Source of the DNA: DASSBG01 sp035699085
Lineage (GTDB): Bacteria > Pseudomonadota > Gammaproteobacteria > Xanthomonadales > Rhodanobacteraceae
Assembly (NCBI GenBank): GCA_035699085.1
Contig: DASSBG010000047.1
Span: 7,436-71,435, forward strand
Direction of reading: 5' to 3'
DNA: 64,000 nucleotides
The translations under genes and the position numbers were made by a program. Positions within the stretch are counted from its first letter, which is position 1, and every line of letters starts with the position of its first letter. Shown piece by piece: positions 43,882 through 52,655 of the stretch. Under the pieces are notes generated by a model. It did no database searches and was not told where the DNA came from. It was given only the letters and a program-made list of their open reading frames with translations.

Positions 43882-44829
43882 ATGCATGGGGCCACTCCCT
43901 CGCCGCAACCCGCGGTTCGCCAGGTCGAAATCGGCGCCGAGCGTGCCGGCCAGCGGCTGGACAACTATCTCACCACCACACTGAAAGGCCTGCCGCGGAG
44001 CCTGATTTACCGCTTGCTGCGCACCGGTCAGGTGCGGGTCAACGGCGGCCGTGCCAAGCCGGACCGGCGGCTGGCGGAAGGGGATGTGGTGCGGATCCCG
44101 CCGGTGCGCACGGCTGAGCGGGAGCCAACCGCGGCGCCGCCGCGCCAGCAGCTGGATCGGATCGAGGCGTCCGTGATTTTCGAGGACGCGCACTTCCTGG
44201 TGATCGACAAGCCCTCCGGCATCGCCAGTCACGGTGGCAGCGGCATCAGCCACGGCGCCATCGAGCTGCTGCGCGCAGCGCGCCCTCGCGAGCACCTCGA
44301 ACTGGCCCACCGCCTCGACCGCGACACCTCCGGCGTGCTGGTACTGACCCGCAGCCGCGCCGCGCTGACAGGCGTGCAGGCGCTGATCCGCGAGGGCCGC
44401 ACGCTGAAGCAGTACCTGGCGCTGCTGGATGGGCGACCGGCGCGGGCGCGCTTCGACGTCAACGCGCCGCTGCGCAAGTTCGTGCTGCAGGGTGGCGAGC
44501 GCATGGTGCGGGTCAGCGACGACGGCAAACCGGCGCTGACCTTCTTCAAGCGCATCGACGCGTGGCGCGAGGCCACCCTGGTCGAGGCAACGCTGGGCAG
44601 TGGCCGCACCCATCAGATCCGGGTGCATGCGGCGCATGCCGGCCACGCCGTTGCCGGCGATGACAAGTACGGCACGCGCGAGGCCAACCGGCGCTTCCAC
44701 GCGGCCGGCCTGGACCGGCTGTTCCTGCATGCGTCGCGCTTCGAGTTCGACTGGAATGGCCGTGCCTACTGTTTCTCCGCGCCGCTGCCGCAGGGCCTGA
44801 AGATCGTGCTGGATGCGCTGCCGCGGTGA
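43882..44829 (+). CDS. rluC: 23S rRNA pseudouridine synthase RluC
   Basis: 315 residues with an N-terminal S4 RNA-binding domain (about 25-75, RLDNYLTTTLKGLPRSLIYRLLRTGQVRVNG) and a RluA-family catalytic domain with the active Asp in HRLDRDTSGVLVL. TLGSGRTHQIRVHAAHAGH is conserved. RluC modifies U955, U2504 and U2580. It is divergent from rne, the same pairing as in E. coli. Confidence 0.96.
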   Translation: MHGATPSPQPAVRQVEIGAERAGQRLDNYLTTTLKGLPRSLIYRLLRTGQVRVNGGRAKPDRRLAEGDVVRIPPVRTAEREPTAAPPRQQLDRIEASVIFEDAHFLVIDKPSGIASHGGSGISHGAIELLRAARPREHLELAHRLDRDTSGVLVLTRSRAALTGVQALIREGRTLKQYLALLDGRPARARFDVNAPLRKFVLQGGERMVRVSDDGKPALTFFKRIDAWREATLVEATLGSGRTHQIRVHAAHAGHAVAGDDKYGTREANRRFHAAGLDRLFLHASRFEFDWNGRAYCFSAPLPQGLKIVLDALPR

Positions 44830-44832
44830 GGC

Positions 44833-44862
44833 GGGGATTCGGGATTCGAGATTGGGGATTCG
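44833..44862. repeat. GGGGATTCGGGATTCGAG repeat
   Basis: Four degenerate units (GGGATTCG, GGATTCGAG, ATTGGGG, ATTCGG) begin just after the rluC stop, the cleanest member of the dispersed family in this window. The remaining 60 bp before the next stop show no other feature. Confidence 0.7.
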
Positions 44863-44919
44863 GAGGTGCATTTGAGGCGCAGGGGGTGACGTGACCGGCT
44901 TCCGCTGACCGGTCGCTGC

Positions 44920-46431
44920 CTACGGTCCCAGGAAGCGGGCGCCGACTTCCAGCGAGCGCAGCGGCAGGGCACGTAGCGACGCCTGCAGCAGCAGCGCCGC
45001 GATGGCGTGGGCGACGGCGATCGGCAGCAGCGCGGGCCGGCGCAGGAAGCACCACGCCCACCAGAGTTCGGCGACGAAGGTCAGCTGCATAAGCCAGCCA
45101 TTGGGCGTGTGCAGCAGCGCGAAAGCAAGCGCGGCGCCGAGTACCGCCCATGCACGGTGGCCGGCCAACCACTCCAGCCGCCGCGCCACCACCGCCAGCA
45201 CGACAAGCTGCTGCAACAACGCCCACAGCAGGTAGACCAGCCACTGGCGGGGGGCGGGCAGTACCGGCAGCGCGCGGCACGCCAGCAGCATCAGCAGCGC
45301 GGCAACCACCGCCAGCAGCGGCCACAGCCAATCGCGCCAATCGCTGCCGAACCAGCGCCAATGCGAGGGCCGCCAGCGCAGTTCCAGCAGGCAAGCGAAG
45401 GCCAGTGCCAAGCCCACCGCCGCCCACCAGGCATTGTGTGCGGGCAGTGTGCCGCGCAGCCCGATTGTCCAGGCCAGCGGCGGCACAAGGCAGGCGGCGA
45501 CCTCCAGCGCAGCGCGCCAGCGGCGCGAAGTCGGCGGCCTCAACCACAACCTCAGCAGCAGTGCCGCGTAGATCGCAACGCCAACCGCAATGACCGGCGG
45601 TGGCAGGTGCGCGGGCCGCGCGGTGGCAGCGCGCCAGCCGGGGTCGGCGGCGACGATGGCGGCGGGTACTGCATCGTGCAGCCGGTCACGCAGGGCCAGC
45701 AGCGTTTCGGCGCTGCGCCACGGCGGCAGCAGGAACACCGGCACCGTCCGCCGGGGCAGTGCCGCATCGTGGGCCCTGGCTCGTGCGGCGACGTCAGCCC
45801 CGGCAACGACGATGGGATCGGGCGGCTCGGCAACGCGCATCCTGGCACCAGCGCGCGGGCGCGCGGCAACCTTGCGCAGCGTCAGCGTCGTGCCGCCCGC
45901 ATGTTCCAGCCGCAGGCGCAGCAGGGCCGCGCGATCCGGCGCGGCAATGGGTGCACCCCGGTTGTCACGCCACGACAGCGAGCGGAGGTCGAGCCGCCGA
46001 GGTGTCGAGGAGGATGACGCCGGCATCTCGATGGCCTGGCCCAGCAGCAGCGGCCCGTCAAGTTGCTCGCGTACGACAGGCTTCAGGGTGAAGGGAACCG
46101 GCGACTCCAGCCGCAGCTGCAGTTGCGGAAAGCGCCGAAGGTCCAGCGGTCGGGCCAGTGGCAGGCCGATCGCGTAGCTGGTGCCATTGCGCGAGCGCAG
46201 CCGCAGCGAGTCCTCGCCGGCGAGTACGACCGCAGCGCCGAAGGCGTGGCCGGCGATCAAGTCGTCTGCCGTTCGCGGCGCCCACTGCCAGGGCGTCTGG
46301 TCGTGCGCGTACAGCCACGCTTGCTGGCCAGCGTGCCGGTCGATGGCGTGGCGCGTCAGCCCTGCCGCCAGCGCCAGCAGGCAGGCCGCAGCCAGCAGCG
46401 CCGCAACTGCCGCCAGCCCCCAGGTGCGCAC
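44920..46431 (-). CDS. CPBP-type (CAAX-like) membrane protein with degenerate active site
   Basis: About 503 residues from a GTG at 46431, which follows the phhB stop; no strong ribosome site. One N-terminal membrane segment, a large beta-rich periplasmic part (about 60-230), then about eight membrane segments. The C-terminal helices look like a CPBP/Abi protease: FALLHTPNG keeps the FxxxH site and AVAHAIAALLL the second His. The first motif, normally Glu-Glu-x3-Arg, reads LLQQLVVLAVVARRLE, so the two acids that hold the metal or water are gone. It is probably inactive or a divergent member. Confidence 0.65.
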   Translation of the reverse strand: MRTWGLAAVAALLAAACLLALAAGLTRHAIDRHAGQQAWLYAHDQTPWQWAPRTADDLIAGHAFGAAVVLAGEDSLRLRSRNGTSYAIGLPLARPLDLRRFPQLQLRLESPVPFTLKPVVREQLDGPLLLGQAIEMPASSSSTPRRLDLRSLSWRDNRGAPIAAPDRAALLRLRLEHAGGTTLTLRKVAARPRAGARMRVAEPPDPIVVAGADVAARARAHDAALPRRTVPVFLLPPWRSAETLLALRDRLHDAVPAAIVAADPGWRAATARPAHLPPPVIAVGVAIYAALLLRLWLRPPTSRRWRAALEVAACLVPPLAWTIGLRGTLPAHNAWWAAVGLALAFACLLELRWRPSHWRWFGSDWRDWLWPLLAVVAALLMLLACRALPVLPAPRQWLVYLLWALLQQLVVLAVVARRLEWLAGHRAWAVLGAALAFALLHTPNGWLMQLTFVAELWWAWCFLRRPALLPIAVAHAIAALLLQASLRALPLRSLEVGARFLGP

Positions 46432-46454
46432 GCGGGCGGGGTTCCGGCTCGAGC

Positions 46455-46799
46455 TCAGCCGCCGTGGAGGGCGTCGGTGCGCGCGGCGCAGATGAAGTCG
46501 TTCATCGACAATCCGCCGACGCTGTGCGTCGACCAGGTCACGCGGCAATGGCCGTAGCCGACCTCAAGGTCGGGATGATGGTCCTGCTGGTTGGCCATCC
46601 AGCCGACCGCGTTGACGAAGCCGAGCGTGTGGTAGAAGTCGTCGAAGCGGAAATCGCGGCTGATCCGCTTGCCGTCGTCGGCGCGGGTCCAGCCCTTCAC
46701 CTGGGCGAGCAGTTCGCCGACGCGCGCATCAGCGAGCGCGTCGCCTTCGCCCTTGCGTGGCTGGCACGACTGGCTGGACAGGGATGGTTCGCTGCTCAT
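46455..46799 (-). CDS. phhB: Pterin-4a-carbinolamine dehydratase
   Basis: 114 residues from the ATG at 46799, with AGGAGA upstream. It recycles the pterin product of phenylalanine hydroxylase. The signature HHPDLEVGYGHCRVTWSTHS is present with the flanking Asn-Asp. No phhA is seen in this window. Confidence 0.93.
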   Translation of the reverse strand: MSSEPSLSSQSCQPRKGEGDALADARVGELLAQVKGWTRADDGKRISRDFRFDDFYHTLGFVNAVGWMANQQDHHPDLEVGYGHCRVTWSTHSVGGLSMNDFICAARTDALHGG

Positions 46800-46860
46800 G
46801 ACGGTTCTCCTGCGTTTGGGCGGGGCCGCCGGGCGCCGGCGGCGCGGTATGCTTGAGGCC

Positions 46861-47811
46861 ATGAAGCATACCTTGATTGTCCTTGCTGCTCTCCTGCTGG
46901 GCGGCTGCGCCCTGATGCCGCAGCAGCCCGCGTCCGTGACAAGAGCGGGCGGCGCGGTGGCGGGCGCGACCGATCTGTGGCGGCGGCTGCCGGGCGACTA
47001 CGACAACAATGCGCAGGTCTGGCAGGCGCGGCAGGCCGGTGCGGCGCTGGTACCGCAGCACGTGCGCCATCACATCGAGGCGCTGGCGGAGCCGGCCGAC
47101 AGCTGGCGCTGGGACGTGACCATGGACCGTGACGATGGCGCCGCGCTGCACGCGACCTGGCGCTACGCACTGCGCGTACTGGACGATGGCCGCCGCATGC
47201 TGACGCCGCAGCGAAAACTGCCAGCCGCGGACGATGGCGAGGCGCAATGGGCGCCGCTGGCGCCGTGCGCGCTGGTCGGCGGAGTCAAGGATGGCGTCCT
47301 CGTGCTGAGCGCCGACACCGCCGCCTGCAGCGCCATGCTGCCCGGGCTGGGTGCGGCGGCGGCGATGCTGCCCACGCGCGTCCGCTTTGACGGTCGCACC
47401 CTCGACGTCACCACCTTCGCCGACCACGCGCGTGGCGCCGAGGCAAGCGAGCGGGCGCAGCGGGTACGTTGGTTCGACGGCTGGGCGGCGATCAATGGCG
47501 GCGGCCCGCAGGCACGCGCCGACAGCACCGACTGGCACGTCCACCACGACCTGCATGTCGGCGACCAGGGTGGCGCCGTTTCCATCCTCTGGCGCGACGG
47601 CAAGCCGAGCGGGTATTCGCTGCGCCTGGAGCAGCTTGACTACCGCGCGCGTGGCATCGAGGTCCTGAAGCTGTCGGTGGTGCGCGACAGCGACGGAACG
47701 ACCGTTGCCTACGCGTGGGCGAACCCGGAGGCGACGCGGATCGGCTTGAATCTCGGCTGGTTGCAGGCCGGTCTCGGTCTGGCCGGGACGGACTCGGCGT
47801 CGAAACATTGA
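46861..47811 (+). CDS. Lipoprotein of unknown function, CpcT/CpeT-like start
   Basis: 316 residues from the ATG at 46861. Signal peptide with lipobox LLGGC (Cys18), and Ala at +2, so probably outer-membrane sorted. LWRRLPGDYDNNAQVWQARQAG is faintly like the start of the CpcT/CpeT chromophore-lyase family, which has bacterial members with no phycobilins. The rest is a beta-rich domain with few motifs. Its stop overlaps the start of the FAD oxidoreductase. Function is not assigned. Confidence 0.7.
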   Translation: MKHTLIVLAALLLGGCALMPQQPASVTRAGGAVAGATDLWRRLPGDYDNNAQVWQARQAGAALVPQHVRHHIEALAEPADSWRWDVTMDRDDGAALHATWRYALRVLDDGRRMLTPQRKLPAADDGEAQWAPLAPCALVGGVKDGVLVLSADTAACSAMLPGLGAAAAMLPTRVRFDGRTLDVTTFADHARGAEASERAQRVRWFDGWAAINGGGPQARADSTDWHVHHDLHVGDQGGAVSILWRDGKPSGYSLRLEQLDYRARGIEVLKLSVVRDSDGTTVAYAWANPEATRIGLNLGWLQAGLGLAGTDSASKH

Positions 47812-49091
47812 GCCGCGCCCCGACCTGGTACGCGGCCAGCGCCGGCGAGGGGCCACGCTTTGCGCCCCTGCAGGGCCGCAATGAGGTTGACATCGCCCTC
47901 GTCGGCGGCGGCTTCGCCGGCCTCGACACCGCGCTGTCGCTGGCCGAACGTGGCGTGCGCGGCGTCGCCGTGCTGGAAGCCGAGGATGTCGGCTTTGGCG
48001 CCTCCGGGCGCAACGGTGGGTTCGTCTTCGCCGGTTACTCGCTGGGCGAGCAGGCGCTGCTGGATCGTCTGGGGGAGGACCACGCGCAGCGCCTGTTCGC
48101 GCGCACCACCGCGGCGGTCGACCTGGTGCGCCAGCGCATCACGCGCCATGGCATTGACTGCGACCCGGTCGACCGCGGTGTGATCTGGGCCAACTGGTTC
48201 GACGACCCGCGGGTGCTGCGCGATCGGCAGCGACTGCTGGCCGACCACTACGGAGTCGAGTGGGAGTGGCTGCCGCGGGAACGCTTGCGGGAGATGCTGC
48301 GCACGCCGCGTTACAGCGACGGCCTGTTCGAGCGCAATGCACTGCACATCCACCCGCTGAAGTACGTTTTCGGGCTGGCGCGGGCGGCCAGCGCGCTAGG
48401 CGTCGCCATCCACGAGAACAGCCGCGTTCGCCGCTTGCAGCGCGACGGCGAGGGCTGGCTGCTGCGCTGTGCCGGCGGCGAGCTGCACGCGCGCCGCGTG
48501 GTACTGGCCTGCGGTGGCTACTTGGCCGGCCTGCAGCGGCGGGTCGACCGCGCGGTGCTGCCGATCGCCACCTGCGTCATGGTCACCGAACCACTGGGCG
48601 CGCGGCTGGACGAGGCCATCGCCACGCCGGCGGCGGTCTACGACACGCGGTTCGCCTTCGACTACTACCGCAAGCTGGCGGACACGCGGCTGCTCTGGGG
48701 CGGACGCATTTCCGTGCGCAACCCGTCGGTGCCGGCGATCAAGCGGCAGCTGCGTCGCGACCTTGCGCGCGTCTATCCCCAGCTTGCGGACGCGCGCATC
48801 GACCATGCATGGTCGGGGCTGATGAGCTACGCGCGCCACGAGATGCCGCAGTTGGGCACCGACGGGCAGGGCCTGTGGTGGGCACAGGCCTTCGGCGGCC
48901 ACGGCCTCGCGCCGACCACGGCCGCCGGCGAGCTGCTGGCCGCGGCGCTCGCCAATGACGACCCGGCCTGGCGCGAATTCGCAGATTTCGGCTTGGCTCC
49001 GACCTTCCGCCCGCTCGGCTACCTCGGCGCGCAGGCCCGCTATGGCTGGCTGCAGATGAAGGATCGGCTCAAGGAGGCACTGGAGCGATGA
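47808..49091 (+). CDS. FAD-dependent oxidoreductase (DAO/amine oxidase fold)
   Basis: About 427 residues. The likely start is a TTG that overlaps the previous stop (TTGA), with no ribosome site, so the start is a guess. IALVGGGFAGLDTALSLAERG is the dinucleotide-binding motif and GFGASGRNGGFV, then WAQAFGGHGLAPTTAAGELLA, are typical of the D-amino acid oxidase/gamma-glutamylputrescine oxidase group. Its natural substrate is unknown. It overlaps csaA at its end (ATGA). Confidence 0.85.
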   Translation: MSRAPTWYAASAGEGPRFAPLQGRNEVDIALVGGGFAGLDTALSLAERGVRGVAVLEAEDVGFGASGRNGGFVFAGYSLGEQALLDRLGEDHAQRLFARTTAAVDLVRQRITRHGIDCDPVDRGVIWANWFDDPRVLRDRQRLLADHYGVEWEWLPRERLREMLRTPRYSDGLFERNALHIHPLKYVFGLARAASALGVAIHENSRVRRLQRDGEGWLLRCAGGELHARRVVLACGGYLAGLQRRVDRAVLPIATCVMVTEPLGARLDEAIATPAAVYDTRFAFDYYRKLADTRLLWGGRISVRNPSVPAIKRQLRRDLARVYPQLADARIDHAWSGLMSYARHEMPQLGTDGQGLWWAQAFGGHGLAPTTAAGELLAAALANDDPAWREFADFGLAPTFRPLGYLGAQARYGWLQMKDRLKEALER

Positions 49092-49426
49092 GCGCAACGG
49101 AGATCAGCTGGGCGGACTTCGACAAGGTGCTCACCGTCGCCGGCACGGTGACACGGGTCGAGGCCTTTCCCGAGGCGCGCAAGCCGGCGTGGAAAGTCTG
49201 GGCCGACTTCGGTCCCTACGGCGAAAAGAAGACCAGCGCGCGGATCGCCGACCTCTACGGCGCCGACGAGTTGCTGGGTCGGCAGGTGATTGGCGTGATC
49301 AACTTTCCGGAAAAGCAGATCGGGCCGGTCCGTTCCCAGTTCCTGCTGATCGGCTTCCCGACCGACGACGGCGTGGTGATTGCGACACCGGAACGCCCTG
49401 TACCCAACGGCACCCGGCTGGCCTGA
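49088..49426 (+). CDS. CsaA-like tRNA-binding-domain protein
   Basis: 112 residues; the ATG overlaps the FAD gene's stop (ATGA). It is a single OB fold of the tRNA-binding domain family (TVAGTVTRVEAFPEARKPAWKVWADFGPYGEKKTSARIAD; VIGVINFPEKQIGPVRSQFLLIGF). CsaA and YgjH are the close groups, described as tRNA-binding or secretion-related chaperones. Confidence 0.88.
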   Translation: MSATEISWADFDKVLTVAGTVTRVEAFPEARKPAWKVWADFGPYGEKKTSARIADLYGADELLGRQVIGVINFPEKQIGPVRSQFLLIGFPTDDGVVIATPERPVPNGTRLA

Positions 49427-49458
49427 GGGAACACCGCCCGGCGCACGCCCCCGCCGCG

Positions 49459-50421
49459 TCAGGCGCCGATGCCTGCGCGCCGTCGCCAGGCCGCCGGCGG
49501 CAGGCCGAAGCTGCGCTTGAAGGCGCGCTGGAACGCGGCGCTGGAGGCATAGCCGACTTCGTCCGCAATGCCGGCAACCGTGCTGCTTCCGGCACTCAGT
49601 CGCTGAGCGGCGCGTTGCATGCGCAGCTGCGTCAGGTAACGCATCGGCGGCTCGCCGATCAATTCGCAAAAGCGACTGGCCAGGCTGGAGCGCGACGCGA
49701 GCGCCACCTTGGCCAGTGACTCCACCGACCAGGAGCGGCACGGCTCTGCATGCAAGGCCTGCAGCGCGCGCCCGACCAGCGGGTCGCTCAAGCCGGCCAG
49801 CCAGCCAGTGGCTTCGGCGGGAAGGGCGCGCGCGTAGCGGCGCAGCGATTCCGTGAACAGCAACTCCGCCAGCCGCACCCTCAGGTTGGCGGCGCCCGGC
49901 TGGTCGTCGAGCGCGTTGCGCACCTCGTAGTGCACGAGCGCCTGGAGCTGGGACCCAAGCTTCACCGTGAAGGCAATCGGCAGGCTGTTGAACAGCGGCT
50001 GGAAGGCTCGCCGGTCACAGCCGAGGAAGCCGCACAGCAGCGATACCCGGTTGTCGCCGGCGGGTCCGAAGCGAACGTGTCGCAGTTCCGGCAGCCGCGC
50101 GCCACCAAGCACCGAATCGAATGGTGCTATGCGGCGGCCCGGTTGATCGCAGAGGTCGTGCGCCGTGCCCAGCGGCAGGATCACGGCCTGGCCCGCGCGG
50201 GCCTTGAACCAGTCGCACGCCGCATGGCGGATCCAGCAGCTGCCTTCGAGCAGCACGTGGAATGCGATCAGGTGGTGGCTGTGGTCCGGCAGCAGCGGCG
50301 CCAGACGCTCCGGGGTCGGGTGCGAGGCAAAGCCCCATGGACCGCGGACATCGACGTGGAACACCATCGCCCCGGTGAGGCGGATCATGGCAAGCACGTC
50401 GGACAGGAGGTCGACGGCCAT
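49459..50421 (-). CDS. AraC family transcriptional regulator with cupin domain
   Basis: 320 residues from the ATG at 50421 (GAGGGA 9 bases upstream). An N-terminal AraC-type cupin (HSHHLIAFHVLLEGSCWIRH; PFDSVLGGARLPELRHVRFG) is followed by two helix-turn-helix motifs in the last 100 residues (SVESLAKVALASRSSLASRFCELIG; TVAGIADEVGYASSAAFQRAFKRSFGLPP). It is divergent from mddA, so it may control that gene and itself. Confidence 0.9.
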   Translation of the reverse strand: MAVDLLSDVLAMIRLTGAMVFHVDVRGPWGFASHPTPERLAPLLPDHSHHLIAFHVLLEGSCWIRHAACDWFKARAGQAVILPLGTAHDLCDQPGRRIAPFDSVLGGARLPELRHVRFGPAGDNRVSLLCGFLGCDRRAFQPLFNSLPIAFTVKLGSQLQALVHYEVRNALDDQPGAANLRVRLAELLFTESLRRYARALPAEATGWLAGLSDPLVGRALQALHAEPCRSWSVESLAKVALASRSSLASRFCELIGEPPMRYLTQLRMQRAAQRLSAGSSTVAGIADEVGYASSAAFQRAFKRSFGLPPAAWRRRAGIGA

Positions 50422-50525
50422 TGCTCGCGTCCCTCGGCGCTTCGAGCAGAGATGCTGGAGTATAGGGCATTGTCCGTCCTGCGCTCCTTGCCGACACTGG
50501 CCGCATCCCCTGGGAGGCGACCAAG

Positions 50526-51320
50526 ATGCGCTCGACCCTGACCCTGCTCTACGGCGTGGTTTGCTACATCCTCTTCCTGGTGGCGTTCCTCTACGCCATC
50601 GCCTTCGTCGCCGACCTGCCGGTGCCGCGCACTGTCGACGGGCCCGTCGTCGGTGGCCGCTGGGCCCTGTGGATCGACTTGGCATTGCTGGCGCTGTTCG
50701 CTGTCCAGCACAGCGGCATGGCACGTCCCGGCTTCAAGCGCTGGTTGACCGGCTGGATGTCGCCGGCGCTGGAGCGCAGCACCTACGTGCTGCTGACCAG
50801 CCTGGCGTTGTTCCTGCTGTATTGGCAATGGCGGCCGTTGACCGGCTTGGTCTGGGACGTGGGCGACGGCTGGGCGCGCTGGCTGCTGTATCTGCTGGCG
50901 GCGGTTGGCTGGCTGCTGGTGCTCACCGGCACGTTCGTCATCAACCACTTCGACCTCTTTGGCCTGCGCCAGGTCTGGCTGCGCGCGCGCGGGCGGCCGT
51001 ACACGGAACTGCAATTCAAACAGCAGTTCTATTACCGGCTGATCCGCCATCCGCTGATGCTGGGCTTCATCGTCGCCTTCTGGGCCGCGCCGCGGATGAC
51101 CGTTGGCCACCTGCTGTTCGCGGCCGTGACCACCGCTTACATCGTGCTGGCGGTCAAGCTGCTGGAGGAACGCGACCTGGTGGCGATGCACGGCGAGGCG
51201 TACCGCCGTTACCAGCGCGAGGTGCCGATGCTGTGCCCCTGGCCACGCCCGCGCGCGCGGGCCGGCACGCCGGCGGCGCCGAGCACCGGCGCGGGCCCCT
51301 CCGCCGGATCAGCTGTGTAA
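50526..51320 (+). CDS. mddA: Methanethiol S-methyltransferase (MddA/NnrU-like)
   Basis: 264 residues with five or six membrane segments and a C-terminal SAM-binding segment of the isoprenylcysteine methyltransferase type (QQFYYRLIRHPLMLGFIVAFWAAP; LEERDLVAMHGEAYRRYQREVP). MddA converts methanethiol to dimethyl sulfide. This family also has unassigned members, so the substrate is not certain. An AraC regulator is divergent from it. Confidence 0.85.
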   Translation: MRSTLTLLYGVVCYILFLVAFLYAIAFVADLPVPRTVDGPVVGGRWALWIDLALLALFAVQHSGMARPGFKRWLTGWMSPALERSTYVLLTSLALFLLYWQWRPLTGLVWDVGDGWARWLLYLLAAVGWLLVLTGTFVINHFDLFGLRQVWLRARGRPYTELQFKQQFYYRLIRHPLMLGFIVAFWAAPRMTVGHLLFAAVTTAYIVLAVKLLEERDLVAMHGEAYRRYQREVPMLCPWPRPRARAGTPAAPSTGAGPSAGSAV

Positions 51321-51347
51321 AAAATACGGTACGCCCGCCGGGGCATC

Positions 51348-51761
51348 TCAAGCTGTCTTGGCGCAGTTGATCATCCAGGGCACGCCAAAGCGGTCCACCA
51401 GCATGCCGAAGGCGTCCGAGAAAAACGTCTGGTCCAGCGGCATGCGGACTTCGCCGCCTTCCGCAAGTGCCGTGAATACCCGTTCCGCCTCGCCGCGGCT
51501 GTCCACAGCGAGCGCGACATTGAAGCCGTTCGGCGGCTGGAAAGGTGCGCTGCCCATCCAGTCGCTGGCCATCAGCAGGCTGCCGCCCAAGTCAATCGCA
51601 GCGTGCACGATCCGATCGTCCGGGGCCTGGTGCCGGGCCGGGTCGGCGGGCAGGTCGCCAGCCCCGAGCATCGCCTTGATGTCAGCGCCGAGGCAATTGG
51701 CATGGAAGTCGAAGGCTTCGCGACAGTTGCCGTCAAATAACAGGCAGGGATTGACGTTCAT
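51348..51761 (-). CDS. VOC superfamily protein (PhnB-like)
   Basis: 137 residues from the ATG at 51761. A glyoxalase-fold protein of the PhnB group (MNVNPCLLFDGNCREAFDFHANCLGADI; LLMASDWMG; FGMLVDRFGVPWMINC). These proteins are short, cytoplasmic and of uncertain activity despite the older label of 3-demethylubiquinone methyltransferase. Transcribed opposite to its neighbours. Confidence 0.88.
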   Translation of the reverse strand: MNVNPCLLFDGNCREAFDFHANCLGADIKAMLGAGDLPADPARHQAPDDRIVHAAIDLGGSLLMASDWMGSAPFQPPNGFNVALAVDSRGEAERVFTALAEGGEVRMPLDQTFFSDAFGMLVDRFGVPWMINCAKTA

Positions 51762-51992
51762 GCGTGCTACTGCGGAAAGCTGGCGTGGCCGCAGCGACTG
51801 GCGCCGCCCATCCTGGCGCTCGCGCCGCTTGATCGGGCCGGGGTGATCGCGCAGCAGGGTGCGGCAGGTTGAACCGGCGCCCGGCGGGGCAGGCGCCGAC
51901 AGCCGGTACCAGTCGGCCCACGCCGCCGCGGCTCGCCCGCTGGCGCGGCGCAACCGGTGTACGCTAGGCGTGGGGCACTGGGAGGGCCGTCC

Positions 51993-52649
51993 ATGCGGTA
52001 CGCGACAGCTTGGCTGGTTTTTGCACTGGGGGTGGTCGCCGGCACGGCATCAGCCGGCAGCCTGAGCGTCACGGTCGTTGACGGGCGCGGCCGTCCGGTG
52101 GCCGACAGCGTGATCACCCTGACGCCGGATCGGCCGGCCGCGGCACCGGCTGTGCCTGCACCGCCGAAGACCTTTTACATCGACCAGAAGAACGAGACCT
52201 TCATCCCGTACGTGCAGGTCTTCCGCCCCGGCGACAGCGTGGTCTTCCGCAACAGCGACACCACCCGGCATCACGTCTACTCTTTTTCGGCCATCAAGCA
52301 ATTCGAATTCGTGCTGCGGCGGGGCGAGAGTTCCCCGCCGATGGTCCTGGACAAGACCGGTATCGCTGCGGTCGGCTGCAACATCCACGACCACATGATC
52401 ACCTACCTCTACGTCACCGCGGCACCCTTCGTCGCAATGACCGGTGCCAGCGGCACCGCAACCCTGGATGGGCTGGCCGCCGGCAACTACACCGTACGCG
52501 TGTGGCACCCACAACTGTATCCGGCCAGGCCGCCGGTGACGGCGCGGGTCGCCGTTGGCCCGGCGGCCGGGCCGCGGCCGATGCGCTTCAGGCTGGACCT
52601 GCTGCCCGACCCGCGCATGCGGATGGACCACGAGCACATGGACTATTGA
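51993..52649 (+). CDS. Periplasmic cupredoxin-like protein (methylamine utilization-type)
   Basis: 218 residues; ribosome site GGAGGG before the ATG. Signal peptide to about residue 21. The middle is a plastocyanin-like fold with apparent copper ligands: His93/His94 (TRHHVYSF), Cys129, His132 and Met135 (VGCNIHDHM). The C-terminal part (GASGTATLDGLAAGNYTVRVWHPQL) is a carboxypeptidase-regulatory-like beta sandwich. It is first in an operon with an EAL phosphodiesterase (6 bp on) and an outer-membrane barrel, so it may be a copper or redox sensor for the pair. No methylamine genes are nearby. Confidence 0.85.
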   Translation: MRYATAWLVFALGVVAGTASAGSLSVTVVDGRGRPVADSVITLTPDRPAAAPAVPAPPKTFYIDQKNETFIPYVQVFRPGDSVVFRNSDTTRHHVYSFSAIKQFEFVLRRGESSPPMVLDKTGIAAVGCNIHDHMITYLYVTAAPFVAMTGASGTATLDGLAAGNYTVRVWHPQLYPARPPVTARVAVGPAAGPRPMRFRLDLLPDPRMRMDHEHMDY

Positions 52650-52655
52650 CCCGCC

